Below are positions 11,201 through 21,532 of a stretch of DNA of 64,000 nucleotides, piece by piece. The stretch covers positions 46,336,683 through 46,400,682 of the forward strand of contig CM034297.1 in assembly GCA_019925795.1 (NCBI GenBank), read 5' to 3'. The translations under genes were made by a program, and so were the position numbers. Numbering within the stretch: the first letter of the stretch is position 1; each line of letters starts with the position of its first letter. This DNA is from Dendrobium chrysotoxum (Eukaryota; Streptophyta; Magnoliopsida; Asparagales; Orchidaceae). The notes below the pieces were generated by a model that did no database searches, was not told the origin of the DNA, and saw nothing but the letters and a program-made list of their open reading frames with translations.

Positions 11201-11271
11201 ATCAACTGGCTGACATATTCACTAAACCACTGGCCTTTGACTCATTCAGCATTTTGAGAACCAGATTATGA
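8242..11271 (+). pseudogene. pol: Sirevirus pol (protease, integrase, RT, RNase H) with three in-frame stops
   Basis: Polyprotein for protein processing, reverse transcription and integration. A single frame runs from 8,242 (first ATG 8,272) to the TGA at 11,269-11,271. It is broken only by TAG at 8,944, 9,814 and 10,933. Domains: aspartic protease YLDSGCSRHM; GAG-pre-integrase with HHCC (RRLCHAS to DVCQLGK); integrase core with Asp in MDLFGPIS, Asp in IHSDHGGEF and Glu in NGVAERKNRTL; copia integrase tail near DEGVFLGYS; RT with the catalytic IYVDDIIFGSS (about 10,340-10,372); RNase H with SDSDFAGC, STAEAEYIA and DIFTKPL. The frame differs from gag's and has a TAG at 8,239-8,241 just before it. 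No envelope-like ORF follows. The catalytic residues I can see are present. Confidence 0.95.
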
Positions 11272-12556
11272 GTGATTGATATAAATGCTTGATTCTGATG
11301 ACTGCTGATTTATGATTGTTCTATTTGGTATTCTGATTTCTGATTTCTGTTAGTTAGTTTTGGTTGGATTATTTGCTTTCAGTTGATTTTATTTATTCTG
11401 TTGATTTCTGTGTTAGCCTTACTATTAGTTTGATTTGAGTATTTACTTTGCTGTGATTTTCTACCTGTTTTTATTTACTGGTTCATATCTTGCACTTACT
11501 GTTTTATGCTTTTCAAGATCTGATCACTGCTCACTACTTCTGATGATCTGAATTTTTGACTGGGAGTTTTTACCTTGTTTTGGTTTGGAAGCTGGTAAGC
11601 AGTGATTGACTTCGCTGAATCTGTTAAAGGGAAGAAACATTGATAATTGTTTCTCTTCCTCTAACTCCTTTACTGGTGTGTAGTTTCTTTTGAATAAAAA
11701 TCCTCTTCAAAATTAAAATGTTAGTTTTTGAAATAGAGATTATTTTATCTTCCTACAGTAATCTGCCTCATATCAATAGTGTTTTTTCAAAGTCTTGAGT
11801 CATTAGTTTGATTTTCTAAACCAAGTGATTGCATTTATCATGTGTTGTATGGCTTTTATTTTGTGAATCGTTCTTCCTTACTGCGGAGAGTCATCTCCTA
11901 TGTCTGAAAGATAATCTCACAGCTGAGACTCTTTAATGATTATGAAAAGGAGAAAGCTTATAAAAGATGCGCAGTGCGCCAGATAATTTGAAAAAGAGGC
12001 ATAAAATGAGCCCAAAACTGAAAAGATGTGAAATTGCAAAATTGGATACGAAATTGCCAAATTGGATACACAAAGTGTATCAAAAATCAAAAGATGCACA
12101 AAGCACCAACCAATTTGAAAAAGAGGCACAAAATGAGCCCAAACCAAGCTTTCTTCCTTTTCAGATTATTAAATGTCTTAGAAAAATCTGTGCGCCACTT
12201 AATATTTTCAAAAGCTTGAGTCTTGAAAATCCTGATTTCTGATTTTTTACTTTGTAACACTATTATATCAGATATTTTTTTGGAACGAGGCTTGAAAAGA
12301 TCTCATTTCAAATCTAATGTCTTTTCTTTTGAATCGAATTTTTGTGTTGAAAGAGGTTTGCATCGATAAGGTGCCCGGGGTCGGAGTTACGAAAGTTGAT
12401 TATTTCCAACCTTTTCTGGATTTCAGCGCTGTCAATCATCCTGTCATTGGTTTTTGAATCTAAAATCAAGGAAAAATTCTGATTTTCCTGTTTTGTAGTT
12501 GTTCTATTTATGTTTTATTTCCGTGTTCTATTTTTCCTCCTCCTTTTTGTGATGTC
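11272..12556 (+). other. 3' noncoding region of nested Sirevirus
   Basis: T-rich and noncoding. It contains a block around AGAGGCATAAAATGAGCCC at about 11,995 that is repeated near 12,120 as AGAGGCACAAAATGAGCCC. The same pair occurs in inverse orientation in the older copy (about 14,700 and 14,815). Short ORFs here look accidental. Some Sireviruses carry an envelope-like gene at this position; I find none. Confidence 0.8.
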
Positions 12557-12567
12557 AAAAGGGGGAG
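12557..12567 (+). promoter_or_regulatory. Upstream polypurine-tract-like motif
   Basis: AAAAGGGGGAG, about 160 bases before the tract that borders the LTR. Multiple PPT-like copies upstream of the 3' LTR are a known trait of Sireviruses. In the minus-strand relative the counterpart of this motif lies directly beside the LTR remnant. Confidence 0.6.
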
Positions 12568-12714
12568 TCAGTTGTAGTCGTGTCTGTTTCTGTTTTCTGA
12601 GTCATATTTCCTGTATTGTTTTAGCTGTTAAATGAAAATTTAAAAAATGTTTGTTTGTTTGATCTCCTAGTTTACTTTTATTTTCAGACTACTTTACAAA
12701 TGTTTGCCATCATC

Positions 12715-12727
12715 AAAAAGGGGGAGA
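12715..12727 (+). promoter_or_regulatory. Polypurine tract bordering 3' LTR
   Basis: AAAAAGGGGGAGA, one base before the TG of the 3' LTR. Its position and composition are those of the plus-strand primer of LTR elements. Confidence 0.9.
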
Positions 12728-12728
12728 T

Positions 12729-14449
12729 TGTTGCAAATCTGGTTTTGATGATGACAAATATATTTTCAGTGTGCTTTGCTTGGCTAATTTGTTTCAGGCA
12801 CAAAAGACCGCGAGCCACTCAAGCCAACTCAAGATCGGGTCCAAGTGTGCAAATGTATGATTTTTCTTTTTATTGAGTCAATTGTAATGTAACTGATTCC
12901 CTAGCTAAGTAACCTTGCACACACACACTCAGGGAGAGAGATTGAGTGAATTAGAGTTTCTATTAAAATTTTGTTCGAATCGTCCTGGACGATCTCCACA
13001 TCGTCCTGGACGATCTCCACATCGTCCTGGACAATCCAATTAAAACAGAAACCCTAATTAGGGCGACTAAGTTAAGAGGGTCTGATTAAGCAGATCATCC
13101 TGGCTGATCTCCGGATCGTACGGGACGATATGCCCAAATCAGAAATTCACAGCCGCCAAATCAAGTTATGCAAGTTCTTATTTTTAGATACTTGGTCTGA
13201 TCGTCCCGTACGATACGTGTATCGTCCCGGACGATCCAGTACAATCATGCCTAATTTAATCTGGTAATTAAGGAAAGCAATTTATTTTTGGTTGATACGA
13301 TCATATCGTCCTGGACGATCGCCGGATCGTCCCGGACGATCATGATCGTTTAGTGCATTTCAGCTGTACAACCCGAACTGTGTTCAGGACGATTTGGGGC
13401 CTTTTTGAACTAATCGTACCGGATGATGACCCTATCGTCCGGGACGATCAAGTCATTTTTTGGTCGTCCAGCACAGATTTCTCTGGACGACCCGAACTGT
13501 CTTCTGGACGATTTCCCTCAATTTGCACTAATCGTCCCAGACGATCGCAGGATCGTACGGGACGATATGAACAACTTTTTCTACTGATCGTCCAGAAGAG
13601 CCTAATCGTCCAGGCTGAAACAGCTGAATTTGAACTGATCGTACAGGACGATCTACCGATCGTCCTGGACAATCTTGGCCGACCAGTTGAGATTTAGGGC
13701 AAATTTTAAGCCCTCCTTTAAAAGAACTTTTTCCAATTTTTGGAAAAATCTTTTGCTGCCTTCCTTCCCTGAGAAACCCTAGAGAGAGAGAGAGAGTTGG
13801 GAGAGAGAGAGAAGATCTTGTGAGGGGGAGTTAGTGAGGGATTCACTAAGGTTGCTCCGAGCACGGATCAGAGTCGTCTTCTCCGCTCGTCGTCTTTCGT
13901 CTAGTCGGTGTTCGTCGTGGGAGGATCGTTCGCAAGAAGATCTGGGGTTCTCTGCCCGCTTCAGGTGGAAGCAAAAGGAGTTCGAAGGTTCTCTGCCTGC
14001 TTCAGGAGGAAGCGAAAGGAGTTTGAAGGTTCTCTGCCTGCTTCAGGAGGAAGCGAAAGGAGGTCGGGTTCTCTGCCTCACCGTGTGGTGAAAAGGAGGT
14101 TTTTGTACAGGCTTCTCCGCCTTGCTGTGGGAGCAAAAGGAGAGACACTTTTGTTTAGTGCAATACCCGGAGGGGAGGCTCTAGGGAGTGGACGTAGGTC
14201 AAGTTGACCGAACCACTATAAAATCTGGTTTGCTTTTCTGATTCAGTTTTGCACTTTACTTTTCTGATATTAACTGCTTGGGTGAATATCTGTGGTTGAT
14301 CTTTTTATCGTTGTTTTAATTCATTTCCGCTGCACGTTATTAAAAGATTTTCATTGTTATCGTGAAATTTTTAAATAACCAATTCACCCCCCCTCTTGGT
14401 TAGCCTCGGGACTAGTTCACTAGGGCTTAACATCCCTATCGAACTTTCA
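12729..14449 (+). repeat. 3' LTR of nested Sirevirus
   Basis: Begins TGTTGCAAATCTGG and ends CGAACTTTCA. It aligns along its whole length with 4,661-6,363. The main difference is one extra palindrome-plus-spacer unit of about 21 bases near 12,980-13,030, together with small changes, including a shorter C run at about 14,387. The 41-bp tandem units recur from about 13,946. Confidence 0.95.
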
Positions 14450-14454
14450 ACTCC
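14450..14454. repeat. Target site duplication ACTCC, right
   Basis: Matches 4,656-4,660 exactly and is the first sequence after the 3' LTR. Confidence 0.9.
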
Positions 14455-15510
14455 TACCTTAGACACCTTATAGGTTCAAACTCCTTTCAAACAAAACTCT
14501 AATTTAGAAGAAAATAAATTAGATTTGAAAAGAGATCCTTTCAAGCCTTGTTCCAAAAAAATATTTGATAAAATAGTATTACAAAGTAAGGAATCAGAAA
14601 TCATGATTTTTTTATCTCAAGCTTTTGAAAATATTGAGTGGTGCAAGAATTTTTCTAAGACATTTAAAGATCAGAAATGGAAGAAAGCTTATTTCTTTGT
14701 GGGCTCATTTTGTGCCTCTTTTTTAATTTGTTTGGCACTTTGCGCATCTTTTGATTTCTGATACACTTTGTGTATCTTTCCAATTTGGTGACATTATGCA
14801 TCTTTTCAACTTTGGGCTCATTTTGTACCTCTTTTCATTTTGGCGCTCTTTGCACATCTTTTGTAAGCTTACTTCCTTTTATAATAATTAAAAAATCTCA
14901 ATTGTGAAATTACCTTCCAGATATAAGAAACGACAAAACTCACTCTCTACAATAAGGAAGAGTAATTCACAAAACAAAAATCATACATCATATGATAAGT
15001 GCAATCACTTGATTAAGAAAAACATAACAATGATTCAAAGCTTTGAAAATACTATTCATATAAGGTAGATTACTGTAGGAAGATAAAATAGATCTCAATT
15101 TCAAAAACCAACTTTTTAATTTTGAAGAATATTTTTATCAAAAAGAAAAATTGCACCATTAAAGGAGTTAGAGGAAGATAAATAATCATCAATATTTCTT
15201 TTCTTTAACAGATCCAGAGGAGTCAATCTCTGCTTACAAGCTTTTAAATAAAAAAATAGAAGTGATCTGATTTAGAAGTGAGTAAGCAATAAATAAAGAA
15301 TAAGAAGGAAGAAAAACAGACATGTGAAAATCAGTAAATGAAAATTAGTAAATGAAAATTAGCAGGAAATAATCAAATCTGATAAGCAAATTAAACAACG
15401 AAAATCAGCATGAAAGGAAAAATTCTAAAGTAAAATGGACAAACAAATCGAACAAAAACTAAAGCAAAATGAAGAAAATAGAAAACATCAGAAATCAGTA
15501 ATCATCAGAT

Positions 15511-18500
15511 TTATGCATTTATGTTAACCACACCCAATCTGGTCCTCAAAATGCTGAATGAGTCAAAGGCTAGCGGTTTTATAAAAATGTCAGTCAGTTG
15601 ATTTTCATTTGCTACATAATGTAGCTCAATGTCCCCTTTTGTAACATGGTCCCTAATGAAGTGATGTCTTATATCAATGTGTTTAGTTCTAGAATGTTGG
15701 ATTGGATTCTTAGAAATATAGATGGCACTAGTGTTATCACATAGAATAAAAATTGTGCCAACAGGTAATCCTAAATCCAAAACTTGTTGCTTCAACCAAA
15801 GGACTTGGGCCACACAACTTCCTAAGGCAATGTACTCAGCTTCAGTAGTGGAAAGTGCAATTGAGTTCTATTTTCTACTGGACCAGGAGACTAAAGACTA
15901 TCCTATGAATTGGCAAGTTCCAAAAGTGCTCTTTCAATCCACCCTACACCCTGCAAAATCAGAATCAGAATATCTAATAATCTCAAAAGAAGTGTTGTGC
16001 CTAGGGTACCAGATTCCTAGGTTTAGGGTCCCTAAAAGATATCTAAGAATTCTCTAAATAGCAGTCAGGTGGGAATCTTTAGGATCAGCTTGAAACCTAG
16101 CACAAAGATAAATACTAAATATAATATCAGGTCGGCTAGTAGTCAGGTCAAGTAGTGATCCAATTATTCCCCTAAACTTCTTCTGATCAACAGATTTTCT
16201 ATTTGAATCCTTATCTAACTAAATAGTGGAACTCATGGGAGTGTTGATTGGCTTAGCTTTGTCCATTTCATATTTCTTCAAGATGTCCTTAGTGTATTTT
16301 GATTGACTCAGAAAGGTTTCATCATCCATTTGCCGTATGCTAAACCCCAAAAAGTAGGATAATTCTCCTATCATACTCATCTCAAACTCCTTACTCATTA
16401 TCTTAGAAAAATCATCGCATAATTTTTTATCAGAAGATCCAAAAAGTATATCATCAACATAGATCTGGACAATGAGTAGATCATCTCCTACTTTTTTAAG
16501 AAAAAGGGTGGTGTCTACGCTCCCCTTAACAAACTCTCTTTCTAGTAAGAATGTGCTAAGCCTCTCATACCAAGCTTTGGGTGCCTGTTTCAATCCATAA
16601 AAGGCCTTTTTTAATTTGTAAATATGATTTGGATATTGGGAACTCTCAAAACCTGGGGTTGCTCTACAAAGACATCTTCTTTTATTATCCCATTTAAAAA
16701 GGCACTCTTGACATCTATTTGAAACAACTTAAATCTCTTATAACAGGCAAATGCTAGTAGCACCCTAATGGCTTCCAATCTAGCTACAGGGGAAAATGTC
16801 TCCTAAAAATTAATCCCTTAAATTCGATTGTACCCCTTAGCCACCAATCTTACCTTATTCCTAACCACTACACTAGAATCATTCATCTTATTCTTAAAGA
16901 CCCACTTGGTTCCCACTACACTTGGATTCCTAAGTTTTTCTAATAACTCCCAAACATCGTTCCTTACAAATTGATTCAATTCCTCTTACATAGCTAAGAT
17001 CCAAAACTCATCAGAAAGGGCTTGATGTTGGTGGGTTTAGTCATTGAGATAAAGGCAGAATTGTTTACTTCCTTCCTGAGTCCATGCCTAGTTCTAACAC
17101 CTTCAGAAGGGTCTCCTAAGATCAGTTCTTTAGGATGACTTGAGGAATATCTCCATTCTCTACGCAAGGTGTTTTGAGGCTCTACCCTTTTTCTCTAGAT
17201 TTACATTTTCAACTCCTTGGGTAATCTCTCCTACATCTTCTTCTTCCTCAACTCTAGTCTCCTTAGGATCAAATTCATCAAACACCACTTGAGTTGTCTC
17301 CTCTACCACCAAAGGCCTCTTATTGAACACCCTAAATGATTTCCCCACACTTGAATAGCCTAAGAATACTCCTTCATCAGATTTGGGGTCAAATTTTCCT
17401 AAGGATGATTTCCCATTATTCAGAATGAAAACCTTACAGCCAAAGACATGGAGATGGGATAGGTTTGGAGTTCTACCCTTAATGATCTCATAAGGTGTCT
17501 TATTCAGATTTGATCTAACATTCACCCTATTCAGCACATAACAGGCAGTGTTCATCACTTCAGCCCAAAAGTATTTTGGAAGTGAATACTCAGTAAGCAT
17601 GGCTCTAGCGGCTTCCACCAAGGTTATGTTCTTTCTTTCAACTACCCCATTCTGTTGAGGGGTCTTAAGAGCTAAAAAATTATGGCTAATCCCTTGATCC
17701 TCATAGAATGTTTTAAATTTCTCATTTTCAAACTCTCCATCATGATCACTATGAATAGTCAAGATCTTACAACCTAACTTCCTTTGAATCCATGTGGAGA
17801 AGGATTTAAATTCATCAAATGACTCAGATTTATGTGACAGAAATTTAATCCAAGTGAACCTTGAGTAATCATCAACAATCACAAATCCATAGACTTTCCC
17901 CCCTAAGCTGGCAGTGCTAATTGGTCCAAAGAGATCCATGTGAAGGACTTCTAAAGGTATAGAGGTGCTGATGTCCTAAATGGAGTGGAAGGAGGACTGG
18001 ACTTGCTTCCCTAATTGACAGGCATCACACAGGTGGTCCTAAGTGAACTTAAGCTTGGGGACACCTCTAACTAAGTCCTTTTGGGTGACTCTCCTAAGGG
18101 TTTTCATACTGGCATAACATAATCTCCTGTGCCACAACCAAGACTCGTCAGCAAAAATTTTTATGCAAATTAAAACATCAATTTTAAAGCAGCTTACATC
18201 CAGTATGTAGACATTATTGATCATTTATCCCTGCAAAATAATTTTATCATTTAAGCTTATAATGCAGCAAGTGGGAAGGAACTTAATATTGTATCCTTTG
18301 TCATAGAGTTGACTGATGCTCAGCAAATTGTATTTCAATCAATCCACAAGCAAAACATTGTCAATAATGAAATTTTTTGAATCACCAATTATACCTGCTC
18401 CTACCACCCTCCTGGTGGTGTTGTCTCCAAGTGTAACCTTACCTCCAGCTCTGGCCTCCAGCAAAATGAATTAATTTGCATCTCTAGTCATATGTCTTAA

Positions 18501-18540
18501 GCATCCGCTGTCTAGGTACCACATACTCTCACGAGATCTT
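15511..18540 (-). pseudogene. pol: copia pol of right Sirevirus body, multiply broken
   Basis: Same domain order as the plus-strand pol. RNase H C-part is at 15,511-15,813 (HSRTKHIDIRHHFIRD). RT with intact QIYVDDILFGSS is at 16,219-16,593. The integrase core is at 17,160-17,939 (MDLFGPIS, IHSDHDGEF, NGVVERKN). GAG-pre-integrase is at 18,039-18,224, and the protease is degraded near 18,490-18,530. Stops and indels separate these pieces. The stop codons at about 16,989 and 15,870 fall at the same codons as TAG 9,814 and TAG 10,933 of the nested copy. Not functional as a whole. Confidence 0.92.
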
Positions 18541-18911
18541 ATGTGAGAGCACACTTATAAAATCATCAAACGTTAGATTTAGGAACCCAAAAAGGTTTGG
18601 GTTCCCTCTTATGAAAAGAAGAATGTAATGCATGTGTGCTGTGCTATAAATCATGCAATTTGAGTCTCCACAGCCAATGTGTACTACGGTGAAAAGTGCA
18701 GGTGTGAGAGATATGTCCAAGCATGCCACGAGAAAAATATCTAATGCCAGGAAAAGGGTTAACTAATCTATGTGAGTGATAGTGCCTCTTCTTAGGTTTG
18801 AATGAAACATTCTTTGATGATTTTGAGACAGATTCTTCAAAAGGTGGAGGTGCATAAAATTGTGCAAAAGTAGGAGGTATTTCATTTTTCTCAAAAGCAT
18901 AAATTTTTACT
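18541..18911 (-). pseudogene. gag: gag C-terminal remnant of right Sirevirus body
   Basis: The minus strand encodes the second zinc-knuckle region (HISHTC followed by the spacer before pol) at about 18,660-18,730. Upstream of it is the segment matching 7,890-7,960 of the nested copy, ending at about 18,911 where homology stops. The spacer to pol has the same length and frame offset as in the nested copy. Confidence 0.75.
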
Positions 18912-19290
18912 CTTAGGTTTATAAGTCCTAGATCTTTTCTAGCTTATTCCCTAAACTTTATTTCTCTAGAATTTTGAGTTTTATTAACAATTTTTTAATC
19001 AAAATATTCCTTAATAATTAACCTAAGAAAATTAAAATAAGACTATGTTTCATTTATTGAGAGTTTCTCTTAGAGTTATTTTGAATGTAATTAACCTTAG
19101 AGAGCTTAGTCCCTTTGGATGACTGATTAATCAAGTTTTTCTACTAAATTTCACTTAACTTTGACTTTTGATGATAGGATTTTTCTTGAGCATTTTATAT
19201 GGGTTGAATAAGATTCATTAGTCCTACCACATTAGACTTCTTCTATTATTTATTCTTATAAAATATCAGATATAAGAAGAATACCCTCAT
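18912..19290. other. Unassigned junction sequence
   Basis: AT-rich, with no ORF or motif I recognise. It lies between the truncated Sirevirus and the Tat integrase remnant, and may be 3' untranslated sequence of the older Tat element. Confidence 0.4.
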
Positions 19291-21070
19291 GTCATCACTC
19301 TTTTTTGCTCAAAAAATGTAAGATCCTCCTTCATAAATGATCTCAACTTCAAAGGGAACTTCCCATGTAGGCTTAAAATTTTTGCCTCATTAGTGGGGAG
19401 TGATTATCAACCATTATAAAACCATGACAACGCCTCCAAAAATAAACATGCTTGATATAGAAAGCTTATTGGTTGCTTGAGTCATATATGAATGATAAAA
19501 ATCTAAGCTATACTTAGCTTGGATTTTAAGTTTAACAAGGTTATCTAATTTTTCAAGGTGAAAATGGATATTTAGGTTATTATGAAGTTCAGTTCTCATG
19601 GTTATACATAAAGAAGGAAGTTTTACTTCTAAAGGTAGGATTACTTTTCACTAAAAATTCAAAGCATATGGAGTTATCTTAGTATAAGATCTATAAGTAG
19701 TCATGTATGTTAATAAGTATTTACCTAAGTCATTCACTCTAGGATAATAGATTATATAATAGTCTTAATCAATATTATAACATAAAGCAAATCTATTTAT
19801 TTTTATGCTTTTGAAAGTCATACCAAAATGGTATGATGAGTTACACCAAATATATAAATAACATGGTCCTAATTTTTTTTTTTTACATTTTTTGCTTTAA
19901 ATTCTCTTAAAGGGATGGCTTATAATAATATTGAGAAATAATCTATTGTGACTGGTATGAATATATTCCCTTTCAATGAAAGAAGATCTATTGGACCCAA
20001 CACTTAGAGGTCCAAGAGATTACTTTTGGGTGTATAAAGTTTAGAGACATATGAGTTATAAGACTATAGACTTAGTATTAATGATATTTATTTAAAAAGT
20101 CAAATAATTTTATGTAATAGTTAGATAATAGGAATCTAACCCTTTAATTTATAAATTTGTGTTGAGGCTAGGCTCATAAGCCCGACATTATAGACCTCTT
20201 AGAATTTTATCATGACCTTATGGGCCTTATTTTTCTCAAGATAATAAAGCCATATTTGATCAAATAAGAAATGATATTAAATATCATTAATCAAACTATA
20301 GGATAATGCTTTGTTTAAGTTTATGATGAAATATAATGATTTAAAGGAAGTTTATCTTGGCTAAATTAATCAATAAAAAAGCATTACCAATCAACTTCTT
20401 AGTTGATAGATTTACACAAGAATGGTTTTTTATTTTTGTTATATCAAAACTTAAGGCTATTAAGATAAGCTGGAAATAAGACATGCTTATCTGGAAAAAG
20501 AATATGAATAGGATTATATATTTAAAAGTTCTTTGGCTAGTTTGTCCAAAGCATCAATTTTTTTTAAAGCACCAAGATGGTCTAATAAGAGTGTACTAGG
20601 AATGCTTTCAAGACCCAACTAGTAGTATGAATAAAATTTAGGTTCTAGTACCTTATACACTACAGTTGCCTGGACGATAATTAATTATAAATCACCAAAG
20701 ATTTTGATTATCTTGATACCCATTTGAACGGCCAATTTAAGGCCAATAATGAGGGCTTAATTTTCTAACTTTATCTTTATGTTTGGATCTATCAAAGCAT
20801 AGTGATATCAGATAATATCTTTATTTGGGGGCATGAATATCAATTTGATTTTTTTCCCTCTAATACAAGGAAGTTTTTACATGTATTGATTTTAATATAG
20901 GAAGTAGCATTAAAATAATGCTCCCACTCTTAATTCCTGATAGACAAGACATGTTCATCAAGAAAGCAATCATTCTCAAATGAATGTTGGTAGGTTTTTT
21001 ATGTGACATTTTAAAAAATTAGCCAAAGTCTTACTTATGATGGCTTGCTAAGACACATATATAATATAAA
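19291..21070 (-). pseudogene. pol: Old Ty3/gypsy Tat-lineage pol remnant (RNase H to integrase)
   Basis: On the minus strand, right to left, I can follow a stretch like the end of the first RNase H linker (about 21,000-21,060), an additional RNase H (KPSLLALNWPFKWVSR region, about 20,640-20,770) and an integrase core (VLGPIDLLSLKG near 19,930-20,000). Next come a PYAL...LPLEVKLPSLCITMRTEL block (about 19,590-19,670) and the C-terminal NFKPTWEVPFEVEIIYEGGS (19,310-19,385). Many stops and frame changes. The domain order and residues fit Tat-lineage gypsy. It is more decayed than the Tat element at 21.5-39.4 kb and may be the element that one inserted into. Confidence 0.75.
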
Positions 21071-21532
21071 ATTAAAGGAGGATCATTACCCACCTAGATA
21101 GAAATGCTGATAGAGTTGTTCTAATCATTAGTCAGTAAAGAGAATTGACTCAAGAAATCAAATTAATGTTATAACACAATACATAACATCTTAATTTTTA
21201 AAAGATAATGATTTATGCTACATGATGTATAACTACACAAAAAATGAAAAAGTATAGATTTGAAATTTTAAAAGGTTAAGAATTAAAATTTTGTATTTTG
21301 AACTCATTTGCATGGGTTTGGAAGTGTTTTAATGCTTGAAAAATGTTTCATGCTCTAGAATGAGTCCTAAGGGTCTAGAGTGAATTTTGGTAAAATTTGA
21401 AAAATACTAGTATTTGAGTGCCTCAATGTTGGGTGCTTGAGCGGCTTAATACAGCTATAGTACCAGCACGAAATAGTGACATTTCAGCTCTCTTAGTTCT
21501 AGAATTTGGATTTTGGTAGCATAACATTCCTA
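21071..21532. other. Unassigned sequence left of Tat 3' LTR
   Basis: No coding signal. It does not match the corresponding inner part of the right-hand LTR (36,910-37,715), so the left LTR is truncated or replaced here. Confidence 0.4.

Larger units (their letters stand above)
4661..14449 (+). mobile_element. Complete plus-strand Sirevirus (Ty1/copia, SIRE/Maximus) nested in an older copy
   Basis: A 9.8-kb element with LTRs of 1,703 and 1,721 bp beginning TG and ending CA, a Met-tRNA PBS at 6,366, gag, pol in the copia order PR-IN-RT-RNase H, a 1.4-kb 3' noncoding region, a polypurine tract at 12,715 and 5-bp ACTCC duplications. The two LTRs are nearly identical by eye, so insertion is fairly recent. 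It split the 3' untranslated region of a minus-strand relative: sequence left of 4,660 and right of 14,450 joins into one continuous match to this element's own 12.35-12.45 kb region. In-frame stops make it non-autonomous. Confidence 0.96.
14455..18911 (-). mobile_element. Right minus-strand Sirevirus body, truncated in gag
   Basis: Continues the 3' untranslated region interrupted at 4,655. Reading right to left, it holds the last part of gag, protease, integrase, RT, RNase H, and then about 1 kb of noncoding tail (14,455-15,510). Similarity to the plus-strand copy stops at about 18,911, inside the gag coiled-coil segment, so the rest of gag, the PBS and its own 5' LTR are missing. Confidence 0.9.

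Noticed and set aside
11967..12242. Possible envelope-like gene downstream of pol in the nested Sirevirus
   Set aside because: Only short overlapping ORFs across a duplicated noncoding block; no signal peptide, membrane segment or coiled coil, and no counterpart in the other copy.
13353..13697. 114-residue ORF and its antisense partner 13,448-13,672
   Set aside because: Both are read-throughs of the palindrome array in the 3' LTR, so both strands stay open together. No domain.
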